64,000 bases of DNA from Alphaproteobacteria bacterium (GTDB lineage: Bacteria > Pseudomonadota > Alphaproteobacteria > Micavibrionales > Micavibrionaceae): contig JAFLCW010000001.1 of NCBI GenBank assembly GCA_017302165.1, positions 806,001 through 870,000 of the forward strand, written 5' to 3'. Both the position numbers and the translations under genes were made by a program. Below, piece after piece: positions 36,232-45,489 of this stretch. Every line of letters starts with the position of its first letter. The stretch's first letter is position 1. The notes beneath the pieces were generated by a model. The model made no database searches and was not told the origin of the DNA. It saw only the letters and a program-made list of their open reading frames with translations.

Positions 36232-36980
36232 GTTCTGTCTCCCGCCTCTAAGGGGTTGATGCTTTCAGTTATATCATGTTTTTCTGGGGACAAACCACCC
36301 GGAATATCCGTTATTTCAAGAGGGATGGCTTCTGCTGGAAGCAGTGCCAATATCTGTTCTTTCATTTTTTCCGCCATAAGCGGGGGGTTGCGGACGGCGC
36401 CGCCATCTGCCCACGCCATGCGGCAGGCACCGGATTTAAGTTCTGCCCGGCCTTTGACGATATAGGCGGGGCCTTTTTCTCCTTCGGGCCAACGCCGGGC
36501 GAGCAGGGCTCTGATCTCCTCGGCGCAGTCTTCGGCGACCTCAATTTCAATGACGCCATGCCCGGCTGATTCCTGAAGAATATCCAGAATAACTTTTTTG
36601 AGTTCATCAGTGCCAACGCGTTCATTCAGGACGGGGAAAATTTTGTGGAGAATAACAAGCGCGAGCCGAACCGATTCCTGTTCATATTCTTTTTCCCGCA
36701 TATGTTCGGCAGCGAATAATGTTTCGAAATGTGCGGATATGTTTTCCAGCAAGCGCGAGATAAATTGTTCCCGGCTGGCGGTAGCTTCGGCGATCCCTTC
36801 TTTTTTGCCGTGGGCAAAGCTGTCTGATCTAGCCTGAGAAAGTTCGCTTTCGGAAAAACTTGGTGGCGGCGGTATGTCGGGCACCGCGTTGAGGTCTTTT
36901 CCTTCTTCATCAAAAACATGAATATCAAAGAGAAATTTTTTTGAAGAGGACGAGGTAGGGTCTTTGCGAGATTCATCCAT
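36228..36980 (-). CDS. fliH: Flagellar export regulator FliH
   Basis: 250 residues. It lies between fliG and fliN, the usual fliH slot, with a Gly/Ala-containing helical region (ARSDSFAHGKKEGIAEATAS) and a C-terminal domain that should bind FliI. Sequence conservation of FliH is low, so the call rests on position, size and this pattern. It tethers the FliI ATPase to the C-ring. It overlaps fliN by four bases; fliG ends one base upstream. Confidence 0.82.
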   Translation of the reverse strand: MDESRKDPTSSSSKKFLFDIHVFDEEGKDLNAVPDIPPPPSFSESELSQARSDSFAHGKKEGIAEATASREQFISRLLENISAHFETLFAAEHMREKEYEQESVRLALVILHKIFPVLNERVGTDELKKVILDILQESAGHGVIEIEVAEDCAEEIRALLARRWPEGEKGPAYIVKGRAELKSGACRMAWADGGAVRNPPLMAEKMKEQILALLPAEAIPLEITDIPGGLSPEKHDITESINPLEAGDRT

Positions 36981-36981
36981 A

Positions 36982-38001
36982 TCAGTAAATCAACTCATCT
37001 TCTTCGCTACCGCTGGAGATGGTGATTTCCCCGCGTGATTCCAGATCCTTGGCAACGCTCACAATATATTGCTGAGATTCCTCAACATCCTTCAGGCGGA
37101 CAGGCCCCATCGCGGCCATGTCTTCTTTCATGATTTTGGCCGCCCGTTCAGACATATTCGAGAAGAATAGATCGCGGATTGTTTCTGTTGCACCTTTGAG
37201 TGCCGCCGGTAATTTTTCCTTATCACACGCACGAATAAGCGTTTGTACCGCCGCTGGATCCAGTTTTTGCAGATCTTCGAAGGTGAACATGAGTGAGCGA
37301 ATTTTATCCGCAGATTCAGGAACAGTTTTTTCCAGTTGTTCCATGAATTTTTGCTCAGCCGTACGGTCAAGGCTGTTAAAGATTTCGGCCATCATTTCAT
37401 GACTATCCCGGCGCGAGGTTCGGGACAGATTGGCCATGAATTCGGTTCTCAATGTTTTTTCAACGTCTTCTAACACTTCTTTTTGAACCACTTCCATTCG
37501 GAGCATGCGGTGTATCACTTCCATCGCAAAACTTTCGGGCAGGGCGGCCAAGACACGCGCCGCGTGATCATTCGTAATTTTTGACATCACCACCGCAACG
37601 GTTTGCGGATATTCTTTTTGAAGAAAGCTGGCCAAAACATCTTCGTTCACATTGGCCAGTTTTTCCCACATCGTGCGGCCAGCAGGCCCCCGGATTTCTT
37701 CCATGATGGAATTAATTTTATCCTGTTTCATCCCGGCCTTAAGGAGCAGGCGTTCCGTGCTGTCCTGCGTGCCCAACAGGGAATTGGCCGACGTCATCTG
37801 TTCGGCAAAATCAACAAACAGGCGTTCCACCACGTTTGAGTTTACCTTGCCCAAGGATGCCATGGTCTGGGAAATTTCTAAGATTTCCTCATCATCCATA
37901 TGTTCAAAAATCTTGGCGGTATGGTCTTCCCCCAAGGCCAGCATGAAGATGGCCGCTTTTTCAGGGCCGGTCAGCGTTCGATAGTCTTCGCGGACACGCA
38001 T
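36982..38001 (-). CDS. fliG: Flagellar motor switch protein FliG
   Basis: 339 residues with N, middle and C domains. [20 protein letters not shown] is the N-terminal signature; the middle has [20 protein letters not shown] (the FliG EHPQ-region, here EYPQ). The C-terminal torque helix carries [20 protein letters not shown], with the charged residues that meet MotA. It is seven bases after fliF. Confidence 0.97.
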   Translation of the reverse strand: MRVREDYRTLTGPEKAAIFMLALGEDHTAKIFEHMDDEEILEISQTMASLGKVNSNVVERLFVDFAEQMTSANSLLGTQDSTERLLLKAGMKQDKINSIMEEIRGPAGRTMWEKLANVNEDVLASFLQKEYPQTVAVVMSKITNDHAARVLAALPESFAMEVIHRMLRMEVVQKEVLEDVEKTLRTEFMANLSRTSRRDSHEMMAEIFNSLDRTAEQKFMEQLEKTVPESADKIRSLMFTFEDLQKLDPAAVQTLIRACDKEKLPAALKGATETIRDLFFSNMSERAAKIMKEDMAAMGPVRLKDVEESQQYIVSVAKDLESRGEITISSGSEEDELIY

Positions 38002-38008
38002 GATGTTC

Positions 38009-39664
38009 TTACTCCTGTGTCATCCAGCTACGGATCACGGAAACCGTTTCCTGCGGATAGGCATTGACGATGTCTTCTACTTTTTTAACAGCCGATGCCT
38101 TGACCTTGCCTTCCACGCTTCGCACGTTGATCAGACTGTCTTCCTGTGTTCCGGCACTTGATCCTGAACTGAAATCAATGTTATCCCCGCCCATCGAAGG
38201 CCCGGTGAGGGCAGGGCTGGGCGGTCGTGCCATGAGCAAGTCAGCCTCCATATCCGGGTCTGTTTTGTTCCCACTTGAGGCCAGCAACCTGCCCACCATA
38301 GGCTGGAGCACCAGCAGGACAACCAGAATAATCATGACAGCAACGGTCAAGATTTCCGCGGCATCCAGAAGGCGGTTTTTATCAAACCCAAATAGACTAT
38401 CACTCAGTAGCGAGTCATCTGTGGTCTCGATTTCCGCAAATTTCATGTTGATGACTTCGAGGGTATCGCCGCGTTCTGCATCAAACCCGATGGCGGAACG
38501 CACGAGTGCAGCAATCTGATCAAGTTCCTTATCACTTCGGGCTTCATATACTTTTTCGCCCTGTTCATTTGTGGTGTAGGTGCCATCGACCAACACAGCG
38601 ACCGATAGGCGCTGAACCTCGCCCGTTTCGCGTACGGTGCTGGTTACTTTTTTACTGACTTCAAAATTGGTTGTTTCTTCAACCCGGTTGCCTTCGGCGG
38701 TGGGTTTTTCATCCAAAAACAACTCGTTTGTTTGCGCCGGCAGATTATTTTCTGCACTGACATTATTAGCGACGCCATCCCGTTCCGTGTTGCGTTCTTC
38801 CACGGTTTGGGTGGATCTGGCGACCTGACCTTCGGGGTCAAATTTTTCTTCGCTGGTGGATACCCGGTCAAAATTCAATTCAGCCGTCACATTGGCCCGC
38901 ACGCGCCCATACCCGACGCTCCGCCCCACCAGATCCTCGATGGATTGTGTTACCCGGCGTTCATAGTTCAGGCGCATCTCATCTGCTTTGATCGAAGCCA
39001 GTGTTGTATTTTCACCCCCGCCGCGCGCGAGAAGATTACCGTTCTGGTCGATGATAGAAACGCTTTCCATCTTCATTTCCGGTACCGCCGAGGCGATCAA
39101 GGATTGAATGGCCGCAATTTGTTCGGATTCCAGACGCTTGCCCGGTTTTAAACCCAGCGCAACGCTGGCGCTTGAGCTTCGTGTTTCCCGGCTGAATAAT
39201 TCACGCTGAGGCAAAACTAAATGGACACGGGCACTTCGGACAGGATCAAGAGTGGAGATGGTGCGCGATAACTCGCCTTCAAGCGCCCGTACCTGATTGA
39301 GATTTTGAACCGCATTGGTGGTGCCAAATCCGGTTTCCTTGTCAAAAATTTCATAGCCCATGGAGCCCCCATTGGGCAAGCCGGCTTCAGCAAGAAGCAT
39401 CCGCGCGCGACCCACTTCATCATCGGGAACGTTGACGCGTGTGCCATCGGGGGAGATTTGATATTTGATCTGCGCTTCTTCCAGCTTGGCGGCAACCGCA
39501 CTGGAATCCAGCGACGAGAGATCGTTGTAAAGAAGGCTCATCGAGGGAGCGGCCAAACGTGTCGAGACAAAGATAAAAAATACCAAGAGCGCGAGCATAA
39601 TGCCGCCCATGATCCCCAGACGCGCCGCGCCCAATTGTTTCAAGGTATCCAGAAAGCTATTCAC
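38009..39664 (-). CDS. fliF: Flagellar MS-ring protein FliF
   Basis: 551 residues. Membrane segments at about 17-37 and 435-455 frame a large periplasmic ring domain with [20 protein letters not shown] and [18 protein letters not shown]. The C-terminal tail after residue 460 ends in [11 protein letters not shown], which binds FliG. First gene of the fliF-fliG-fliH-fliN-motA-flbD run, so its upstream region probably carries the early-class promoter. Confidence 0.97.
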   Translation of the reverse strand: MNSFLDTLKQLGAARLGIMGGIMLALLVFFIFVSTRLAAPSMSLLYNDLSSLDSSAVAAKLEEAQIKYQISPDGTRVNVPDDEVGRARMLLAEAGLPNGGSMGYEIFDKETGFGTTNAVQNLNQVRALEGELSRTISTLDPVRSARVHLVLPQRELFSRETRSSSASVALGLKPGKRLESEQIAAIQSLIASAVPEMKMESVSIIDQNGNLLARGGGENTTLASIKADEMRLNYERRVTQSIEDLVGRSVGYGRVRANVTAELNFDRVSTSEEKFDPEGQVARSTQTVEERNTERDGVANNVSAENNLPAQTNELFLDEKPTAEGNRVEETTNFEVSKKVTSTVRETGEVQRLSVAVLVDGTYTTNEQGEKVYEARSDKELDQIAALVRSAIGFDAERGDTLEVINMKFAEIETTDDSLLSDSLFGFDKNRLLDAAEILTVAVMIILVVLLVLQPMVGRLLASSGNKTDPDMEADLLMARPPSPALTGPSMGGDNIDFSSGSSAGTQEDSLINVRSVEGKVKASAVKKVEDIVNAYPQETVSVIRSWMTQE

Positions 39665-39779
39665 GTGTTCGCCCGATCCCTTTTTCGTTTATATTCATGC
39701 AAAAACCTTTCCACGGAGATCCCTTTTTGGGGTGGGAAAGGCCTGTCGTTATGTTATGACGAATCAGTATCGCCATACA

Positions 39780-39805
39780 TTAACGATTATAAACGTTTTT
39801 TAACG
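39780..39805 (-). promoter_or_regulatory. Phased TTAACG-type half-sites upstream of fliF
   Basis: TTAACG at 39780 and 39800 with TAAACG at 39790 gives three copies with an exact ten-base period, 116-141 bases upstream of the fliF ATG. On the minus strand one TTAA-N7-TTAT, a near match to the CtrA site, is included. CtrA control of fliF is known in Caulobacter; here it is inferred. Confidence 0.45.
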
Positions 39806-39860
39806 CTTTTTCCATGATGTATGGGCGCTATCGGCATAAAGTCTTAAAAAATTTATCTTT

Positions 39861-40202
39861 TTAAGAGCTAAAAGTGCCCGAGGTGGCGGGCACAGCGTCC
39901 TGGCGATACCGACGCAGATGTGTCGATCTCAGGGCATCCGGGCCGAATTTCTGAAGCATGGTTTTCCAAGATGCGAGCTCTTCTGCACTCAGCCCATAAT
40001 ACTGGCAGGCCGATTCATCGGTCATGATTCCCGTTTCGATGGCCTTGACGACCGCCATTTTGCGCGATTTGACCCACCGCGCCGTATTAGCGGGGGGGAG
40101 TGGCAACCCATTGTCATTATTAGATAAAATTATTTTTTTCATAGCATACTCATGATGGTTACGCGGCAAAGATATCCCCGGTATTGCACGGGACATATTC
40201 AT
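39861..40202 (-). CDS. sciP: CtrA inhibitor SciP (DUF1153)
   Basis: Small helix-turn-helix protein that binds CtrA and blocks its activation of target genes in G1. The core LPLPPANTARWVKSRKMAVV, then TDESACQYYGLSAEELASWK and ALRSTHLRRYR are the family pattern. 113 residues from the ATG at 40202, which has AGGA six bases upstream; a shorter start at 40142 (MKKIILSN) is possible. A CtrA-like box lies directly upstream. It sits between fliF and the flaG/flagellin genes. Confidence 0.9.
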   Translation of the reverse strand: MNMSRAIPGISLPRNHHEYAMKKIILSNNDNGLPLPPANTARWVKSRKMAVVKAIETGIMTDESACQYYGLSAEELASWKTMLQKFGPDALRSTHLRRYRQDAVPATSGTFSS

Positions 40203-40217
40203 TATCCTGATAATCTT

Positions 40218-40233
40218 TTAACATAGTCCTAAC
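40218..40233. promoter_or_regulatory. CtrA-like box in the sciP promoter region
   Basis: TTAA (40218-40221), seven bases, CTAAC (40229-40233): one mismatch to TTAA-N7-TTAAC. It begins 16 bases upstream of the sciP ATG. In Caulobacter, sciP is activated by CtrA, which fits. Confidence 0.5.
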
Positions 40234-40321
40234 GGGTGAGACCCGGGGTAGAAAAAGGTCAAAACGACTCAAGGGGAGAGCGGAGGACTATATGTGTTAC
40301 GGGCTGGGAGTACCCTCTTTT

Positions 40322-40337
40322 TTAACGAAGTCTTTAC
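40322..40337. promoter_or_regulatory. Second CtrA-like box between sciP and flaG
   Basis: TTAA (40322-40325), seven bases, TTTAC (40333-40337), one mismatch to consensus. It lies about 120 bases upstream of sciP and 57 bases before the flaG -35 box, so it could serve either gene. Confidence 0.4.
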
Positions 40338-40392
40338 GATTGAAGTCCATGTTTTTAAAGGGAAAAATACCGGTGAAGTCAGGATAAAAAAG

Positions 40393-40421
40393 TTGACTTT
40401 TTCATTCGGGGTTGATATGAT
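40393..40421 (+). promoter_or_regulatory. Sigma-70-type promoter of flaG
   Basis: TTGACT (40393-40398), 17-base spacer, TATGAT (40416-40421). Transcription would begin near 40428, about 60 bases before the flaG ATG. Confidence 0.65.
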
Positions 40422-40489
40422 GATAGTAGGGTATTGTCGCTATAGTTCTATCTTAGGGGATATAAACGGCGACAATTTAGGTTAGGAAC

Positions 40490-40948
40490 ATGATTGAAGG
40501 AGTGAACTCATCAATTGCCGCTTCCAATGTTGTTCGTGCTGTGGCCGAACAAGCTAGTGTCGCGCGTTCTAACACCTTGACATCCCAAAGCGTTCAACAA
40601 ATTGCCAAGGCACCTTATGTCAGCCCTTATATTCGCGTAGATGTGAATTTTGATAAGGCTGTTTTGCAAATTCGTGATGGCGATACGGGGGATGTGGTGC
40701 GTCAGTTCCCCTCCGAAAGCCAGCTTCAGGCGTATCGCCGGGCTCAATCGGCGCAAGCGAATTCAAAAGCACTGGCTGAAACCCGTGTGGTCACAGAATC
40801 ATCAACGCCGGATGTCCCTCAGGTTGATGTGCCGGATGTACCTACCAGAGAAGCCTCTGTCCCCGTGACCGCTTCGACACAGGAGCGTGTTGCGCCCACC
40901 CCGACGAGTGGTTTGTCCACGGCTACCACGATTGATACACAGGCATAA
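40490..40948 (+). CDS. flaG: FlaG-family protein
   Basis: 152 residues. The middle segment VDVNFDKAVLQIRDGDTGDV followed by VRQFPSESQLQAY matches the FlaG domain, a small domain linked to filament length control. The N-terminus resembles a disordered tail and the C-terminal 60 residues are rich in Pro, Thr, Ser and Val. It is convergent with flaF and near flagellin, which fits. Exact role in this group is not known. Confidence 0.75.
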   Translation: MIEGVNSSIAASNVVRAVAEQASVARSNTLTSQSVQQIAKAPYVSPYIRVDVNFDKAVLQIRDGDTGDVVRQFPSESQLQAYRRAQSAQANSKALAETRVVTESSTPDVPQVDVPDVPTREASVPVTASTQERVAPTPTSGLSTATTIDTQA

Positions 40949-40955
40949 TTTTATT

Positions 40956-41441
40956 TTAAGCGGAAGTTTGCGTGCCGCCCGAGGGCGGTTTTTTTACGTC
41001 CTGTTCGCTGGTGGCTTTTTGGGCGTTCTTGGCACCTTCCATCAAACCCGCGGCGATATCCCGGTTAATACTGATCAGGATATCCAGTTTCTTCTTTTCG
41101 GGCTGGCTCATGATCTCAACCTCTCGCTTAAAAACAAAATTGGCGAGATTGAAGATGTTAGACCGTAGATCATTCGGCCGGCTGCCTTCAGGGTTTTGTA
41201 CGGCGGTATCGTAAAACATCATCCAGATTTGCCGGTTATAACGGAGCGTTTCTTCGAGCACGTCTGGCGTGATGTTGTCCCAATCATTTTGGATATCCTG
41301 AAGAAATCGTGCGGATTTCAGCAAAACTTGGGCTTCGAGTTCACGGGGGTCAGCCGTACTTTTTTGATTATTGTTCCCATAGGCTCCGGCGGCCGAAGCA
41401 TGAGCAGAGTTTGGAATTTTGGGGCGGTTATCGGAGGGCAT
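40956..41441 (-). CDS. flaF: Flagellin biosynthesis regulator FlaF
   Basis: 161 residues, with the FlaF core from about residue 30: DPRELEAQVLLKSARFLQDI, QNDWDNITPDVLEETLRYNR and SNIFNLANFVFKRE. FlaF works with FlbT in flagellin production and export in alphaproteobacteria. Longer than usual because of an N-terminal and a C-terminal low-complexity extension. It overlaps flbT by 14 bases. Confidence 0.92.
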   Translation of the reverse strand: MPSDNRPKIPNSAHASAAGAYGNNNQKSTADPRELEAQVLLKSARFLQDIQNDWDNITPDVLEETLRYNRQIWMMFYDTAVQNPEGSRPNDLRSNIFNLANFVFKREVEIMSQPEKKKLDILISINRDIAAGLMEGAKNAQKATSEQDVKKPPSGGTQTSA

Positions 41442-41817
41442 TTTTGATCATCTCTTCTTCGGTTTTAATCAGGTCTCGGGCTTCTTTCATGGCCTTGTAA
41501 TACGTGTCATTTAATATTTTCTCGTTAATCGAGAGCAATTTTCCGGCCAGGCTGGGCGCGGCGTGTTGAACCTCACGGATTTTTTCAAAATATTTGGCGT
41601 GATAAATTTTGGGATCTTTGGCGATATACATGCATTGGATCAGGAAATAAATTTTCTTGCACGGCGTATCGGCCTGATCTTCTTGCATGACATCTTTTTC
41701 GCGCAGAATAGGGGCTTCGCCGGAGATGTGCAGGCGCGTGCGCTGGTTATCGTTGGTAATCACCGCAGAGCCAATCAGTATTTTTTCGCCGGGTTTAAGG
41801 TCAATGACCAGTGCCAT
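41428..41817 (-). CDS. flbT: Flagellin mRNA regulator FlbT
   Basis: 129 residues. Starts MALVIDLKPGEKILIGSAVI and continues RLHISGEAPILREKDVM, both standard. FlbT binds the flagellin message 5' leader in Caulobacter and lowers its stability. The ATG at 41817 has an AAGGA ribosome site; six extra residues upstream are unsupported. The order flagellin, flbT, flaF is conserved in the group. Confidence 0.93.
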   Translation of the reverse strand: MALVIDLKPGEKILIGSAVITNDNQRTRLHISGEAPILREKDVMQEDQADTPCKKIYFLIQCMYIAKDPKIYHAKYFEKIREVQHAAPSLAGKLLSINEKILNDTYYKAMKEARDLIKTEEEMIKNALR

Positions 41818-41936
41818 GGAGTTCTTCCTTTGCAAAAGAGAATCAGGATTTCTTCCTTATAGTTTTATCATACTCTGAAATGATAGAGAAAGCGTTAAGG
41901 TAATGTGGAAAATATCATGGCCTTCTCTACAAAAAA

Positions 41937-41964
41937 AACCGGCGGATTCTTCCGCCGGTTTTTG
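41937..41964 (-). terminator. Flagellin terminator
   Basis: Ten-base stem AACCGGCGGA / TCCGCCGGTT (41937-41946 and 41951-41960) with a four-base loop. On the minus strand a run of eight T follows; on the plus strand four T's follow, so it may act both ways. Confidence 0.85.
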
Positions 41965-42024
41965 TCTTTAAATTTTTTGTTTTCCGCTTTCCGCCCCGTG
42001 GGTACCGGGCGGTTGTTACCGTGA

Positions 42025-43731
42025 TTAGAACAACCGCAAGACGGACTGCTGAGCCTGAGATGCCAGCGAGAGGGATGTAACACCCAACTGCTGTCTGGTC
42101 TGCAAGGCCAGAAGGTTCGCACCTTCTTCGTTTTCATCCGCTTTGGTCAGATCTGACGCACCCGCATCAAGCGTGTTGATCAAGCCTTCCGTGAAGTCAC
42201 GGCGGGTCTGAATGATCGACAGGTTGTTGGCCAGTGTTGAACCGAACGCACGGACTGTTTCCAGAGCCGCACTTGTTTGGGTGATTGACGTTTGAGCGGC
42301 CGCAGTGCTCGCGAAGGTAGCCACCGTCAAGCCCAGACCATCGGCGGTAAATGTACCACCTGTGGTTACGAGTCTGCTGGAGTTATCTTCGTTGAAGAAC
42401 GTCGTCAGGTTGTCACCTTGCAACAGGTTCACCCCGCGATACTGGGCATCTTTCACCAGATCATTGATCTGTGTTCTGAGCGAGTTGTAATCTTTCGCCA
42501 GATTGTCCAGTTTTGCCGTACTGCTGTTGAACGAAATAACCCGTTCGTTGATACCGGCCTGTGTGATGTTGTACGGATCCAACGTCTGAGTTGGTGACGT
42601 ATCGCCAAGACCGATGTTGAGGGTTTTCAAGCCCGCCGCAACGGACTGGAATGTAAAGGACACGTTTTCCACGGCATCCGAGAGGGATGTCAGGGTAATT
42701 TGCCCCGTCAGGCTGTCGAAGCCCAATCTGATCTGGGTGTTGACGGTCGCGTTTTCGTTCACGGTATCAATCAGATCCTGATAGGTCGTACCCGCGGCAA
42801 GAGTAAGCGTTACAGCCGCGCCGTTGTTGACCTGGAAGGAGAATTTATCCGTTGCCAACAAGCCTGTGACAACCGCCGTACCAGCGGCGTTGTTCAGTGT
42901 TGTACCGACAATGGTATCCCCCGCATCAAGCAACGAACCGTTTGAGGCTTCGTACAAGGAAATCGTTTTAATGGTGTTCCCTGCAACAATAGATGCCCCG
43001 GCCACGTTGGTAGCTACCGCGCCGTTCTGTCTGTTTTGATCTTCCACATAACGTCCCAGACCCAAGGCTGTATAACCTGCCGTTGTCACTGGAACAGCCG
43101 TTGCCGGGTTGTCCCCGAAACGGAAGGTACGGCCACCCTTACTTTCGATTTCAAGGAAACCGGTGGTTGAGTTGATCGAAGCCTTGATTTCGCCAGCGCG
43201 GTTATCCGCGAAAGCATCTGTGATTTTAGCGGCCAGCGTATAAGCCGAGTCACCGGTCGTGATGGTGATAATCTCGGCGATCTGTGCCCCCGCATCGTTG
43301 GTTGTAACGAACTGAATCGTGTCGTTGTTCGCGATACCGGCTGTGGCAAAAGCACCCGCGGTGATATCGGTGACGTTACGAAGATCCACGTTACCGACGG
43401 CACGGGCCGTACCGGATGTAGCGGCCAGTTCGTCACGGGCAGATTGAGCTACTGAGTTCGCCTGTGTGACCAGGTTTGTCAGGGCTGAGATCCCTTTATC
43501 CGCGGCTTCGATCGTCCGAATCGACTGACCGATACCGTCCAGAAGACGGGTCAGGTCTGACGAACGGTTCGACAGAGCTTGGGAGGTGAAGAAGTTTTGT
43601 GGGTTATCCAGAGCTGAAGAGACTTTCAAACCCGTCGCCAATCTTTGCTGGGTTGAGTCAATCAGACGCTGAGTTGATTGGAGAGAGAGTAGGTTTGCCC
43701 GCAATGCGGACGAGAGTACGACATCAGACAT
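42025..43731 (-). CDS. Flagellin
   Basis: Filament subunit, 568 residues. The conserved N-terminal D0/D1 (about 1-140) includes SALDNPQNFFTSQALSNRSS and IRTIEAADKGISALTNL; the C-terminal D1/D0 (about 455-568) includes NNLSIIQTRRDFTEGLINTL and ends QSVLRLF. The middle (about 140-450) is Thr/Ala/Gly-rich and variable, and may carry sites for modification. Only one flagellin gene is in the window. No clear sigma-54 or sigma-28 promoter was found upstream; an inverted repeat is present there. Confidence 0.97.
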   Translation of the reverse strand: MSDVVLSSALRANLLSLQSTQRLIDSTQQRLATGLKVSSALDNPQNFFTSQALSNRSSDLTRLLDGIGQSIRTIEAADKGISALTNLVTQANSVAQSARDELAATSGTARAVGNVDLRNVTDITAGAFATAGIANNDTIQFVTTNDAGAQIAEIITITTGDSAYTLAAKITDAFADNRAGEIKASINSTTGFLEIESKGGRTFRFGDNPATAVPVTTAGYTALGLGRYVEDQNRQNGAVATNVAGASIVAGNTIKTISLYEASNGSLLDAGDTIVGTTLNNAAGTAVVTGLLATDKFSFQVNNGAAVTLTLAAGTTYQDLIDTVNENATVNTQIRLGFDSLTGQITLTSLSDAVENVSFTFQSVAAGLKTLNIGLGDTSPTQTLDPYNITQAGINERVISFNSSTAKLDNLAKDYNSLRTQINDLVKDAQYRGVNLLQGDNLTTFFNEDNSSRLVTTGGTFTADGLGLTVATFASTAAAQTSITQTSAALETVRAFGSTLANNLSIIQTRRDFTEGLINTLDAGASDLTKADENEEGANLLALQTRQQLGVTSLSLASQAQQSVLRLF

Positions 43732-43839
43732 GTGTGTTTTCCTTTCCTAGGGTTACACGTTTATAAAAATAACGCTCCTACTGGAACGTATCTTCAATAC
43801 TATAACATAAATATGAACGAAGTGTTAATGGGAAAAATG

Positions 43840-43941
43840 ACGCCGAATCAAACAGTTGTTTATGGAATCAGGCGAGAGTCTTAGTTATACATAATATTTT
43901 AGAGATAAAACGAGGCGAAATACACGCGCATGATTCGGCGT
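43840..43941. repeat. Inverted repeat upstream of flagellin
   Basis: ACGCCGAATCA (43840-43850) and its exact reverse complement TGATTCGGCGT (43931-43941), separated by 80 bases. It lies in the 246-base gap between flagellin and the methyltransferase gene. Could be an operator pair bridged by looping, or the base of a long-range hairpin. Confidence 0.5.
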
Positions 43942-43977
43942 TTCTCCCCCTCGGGAAAGGGCACGTGTGCCGGCGGA

Positions 43978-45486
43978 TCAGCCGACGAGTAGTTTTTTAG
44001 CGCAAAGGGATTCCAGCACGAGATCAGAGCCGAGTGCCTCTCGTGGGGTTGTGCCATCCAGTTGGCGCAAGATGGCGACTTCGTCCGCCGAAACAGCCGT
44101 GACTTTATTGTCCAAAGACGTCACCCAAGTGCAATCCGCCTGAGAGGCTTGATGTCTTGCCAGATCAAAGGCTTTTGGCTTTTGGCTTACCTCGGTTGTA
44201 AAGCAAGATGGTGCGATATGCACATCGAGTACTGCATGAAAGCAAAGCAGTAACACCGTGTTGGGAAACAAAGACATCGCATGATCATCAAACCCGCAGG
44301 TGGAGACAATGTCGCGTATGTCGCTGAGGCTCAGGGCTCGTTTTTTTGCCGCAATCAAGGTCTCAATGATCGCCGTCATGACGGGTGTCAGGGACGTGTA
44401 ATCAATCCCGACGCCCGGCAAGGCGTAAACAAAAACGCCTTTTTCAGGATCTGATTTGGCCTCAACGCGTTCAATATGGGTGCTGAAATAAAGTGACCCG
44501 AGCGAATCTGTGTCAATGACCCCGGGTTTTTGCCCCCCCTGTTTGCCAACCAGTGCCCAGCGAAATTGACGGTTGCTGATGAAATCCACGTATTGTTCGC
44601 GTTTGATCGGGTCTTTGATCTGCGAGAGCAGGCCATCGGCTTCCGCCCCCAGATTTCCGGTAAACATTTTATCCAGAACACTATCGCCTAGATACTGAAG
44701 GTTATGTTGGGTCAGCGCATCATTAAATTCTTCGAAAAAGAACGGCTTGTTATTGTGTTCCAGATATTCATGCAAGATGTATGAATCACTATTTGGTCTG
44801 TTGAAACTTTCCATGGCCTGTACGACGGCACTGCGAATATTGGCTTTCTCAGGGACAAATTTATACAAAAGCGATAATAAGGATTTGGCCTGAGCGATTT
44901 TCTTGGCGTTATCCTGACTCTGGCGGGTATGTCTCATCATCATGTCGCGCACCGCCCCTAAACTCGCCCAGCCGGGTAGGGTATTGAATGTGATCATGGC
45001 AATCCCGCGCGGGGACAGGTTTTTTTCGCAGATCTCCAAGATTCGTTCCCGAACAAAATCAGGTACCCATGAAAAAACGCCATGACAGATGATATAATCA
45101 AACGTGCCATAGGATGAATCCAGATCCATGATATCGAGGGCTTCGAATTTGATATTACCAAGCTTCATCGCAGAGGTGTGTTGCTCGGCCTCACGAATTT
45201 GTACGGGTGATAAATCAATCCCAAGACATGTGCTCTGTGGGTATTTAATCGCCGTGGGGAATAAATTTCCACCGCCCGCACAGCCCAGTTCAAGCACGCG
45301 TGCTTTCTCAAGCGGTACAGGTTTCAGCTTCAGGAGCGTGGCGATCGCCGCCACGTGTTCAGCCTGTGACAGAGGATAAGGATAACTGGGGTAGGGTTTA
45401 TCATCATAGCTTTCCTGTGTCGCGGTATCGCGAGCCGGGCTAGCGGATGCGTTCTTTTGTTTATCGGGGCGGGGAGATTTTGACAT
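43978..45486 (-). CDS. SAM methyltransferase with C-terminal regulatory domain
   Basis: 502 residues. After a low-complexity start, PYPSYPYPLSQAEHVAAIAT leads to SAM motif I VLELGCAGGGN (64-74), the acidic GIDLSPVQI, and later ICHGVFSWVPD. From about residue 220 the protein resembles the methyltransferase regulatory domain (PF10119), including LEHNNKPFFFEEF. Such proteins often accompany flagellin genes. It is last of a three-gene set that begins at 48746; a filament or glycan modification role is inferred from position. Confidence 0.85.
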   Translation of the reverse strand: MSKSPRPDKQKNASASPARDTATQESYDDKPYPSYPYPLSQAEHVAAIATLLKLKPVPLEKARVLELGCAGGGNLFPTAIKYPQSTCLGIDLSPVQIREAEQHTSAMKLGNIKFEALDIMDLDSSYGTFDYIICHGVFSWVPDFVRERILEICEKNLSPRGIAMITFNTLPGWASLGAVRDMMMRHTRQSQDNAKKIAQAKSLLSLLYKFVPEKANIRSAVVQAMESFNRPNSDSYILHEYLEHNNKPFFFEEFNDALTQHNLQYLGDSVLDKMFTGNLGAEADGLLSQIKDPIKREQYVDFISNRQFRWALVGKQGGQKPGVIDTDSLGSLYFSTHIERVEAKSDPEKGVFVYALPGVGIDYTSLTPVMTAIIETLIAAKKRALSLSDIRDIVSTCGFDDHAMSLFPNTVLLLCFHAVLDVHIAPSCFTTEVSQKPKAFDLARHQASQADCTWVTSLDNKVTAVSADEVAILRQLDGTTPREALGSDLVLESLCAKKLLVG

Positions 45487-45489
45487 GAG

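Noticed and set aside
40294..40485. 63-codon plus-strand frame before flaG
   Set aside because: Contains the flaG promoter and a CtrA-like box, with no coding features.
43732..43980. Sigma-54 or sigma-28 promoter for flagellin
   Set aside because: No correctly spaced GG/GC pair with good flanks and no good TAAA/GCCGATAA match found by eye.
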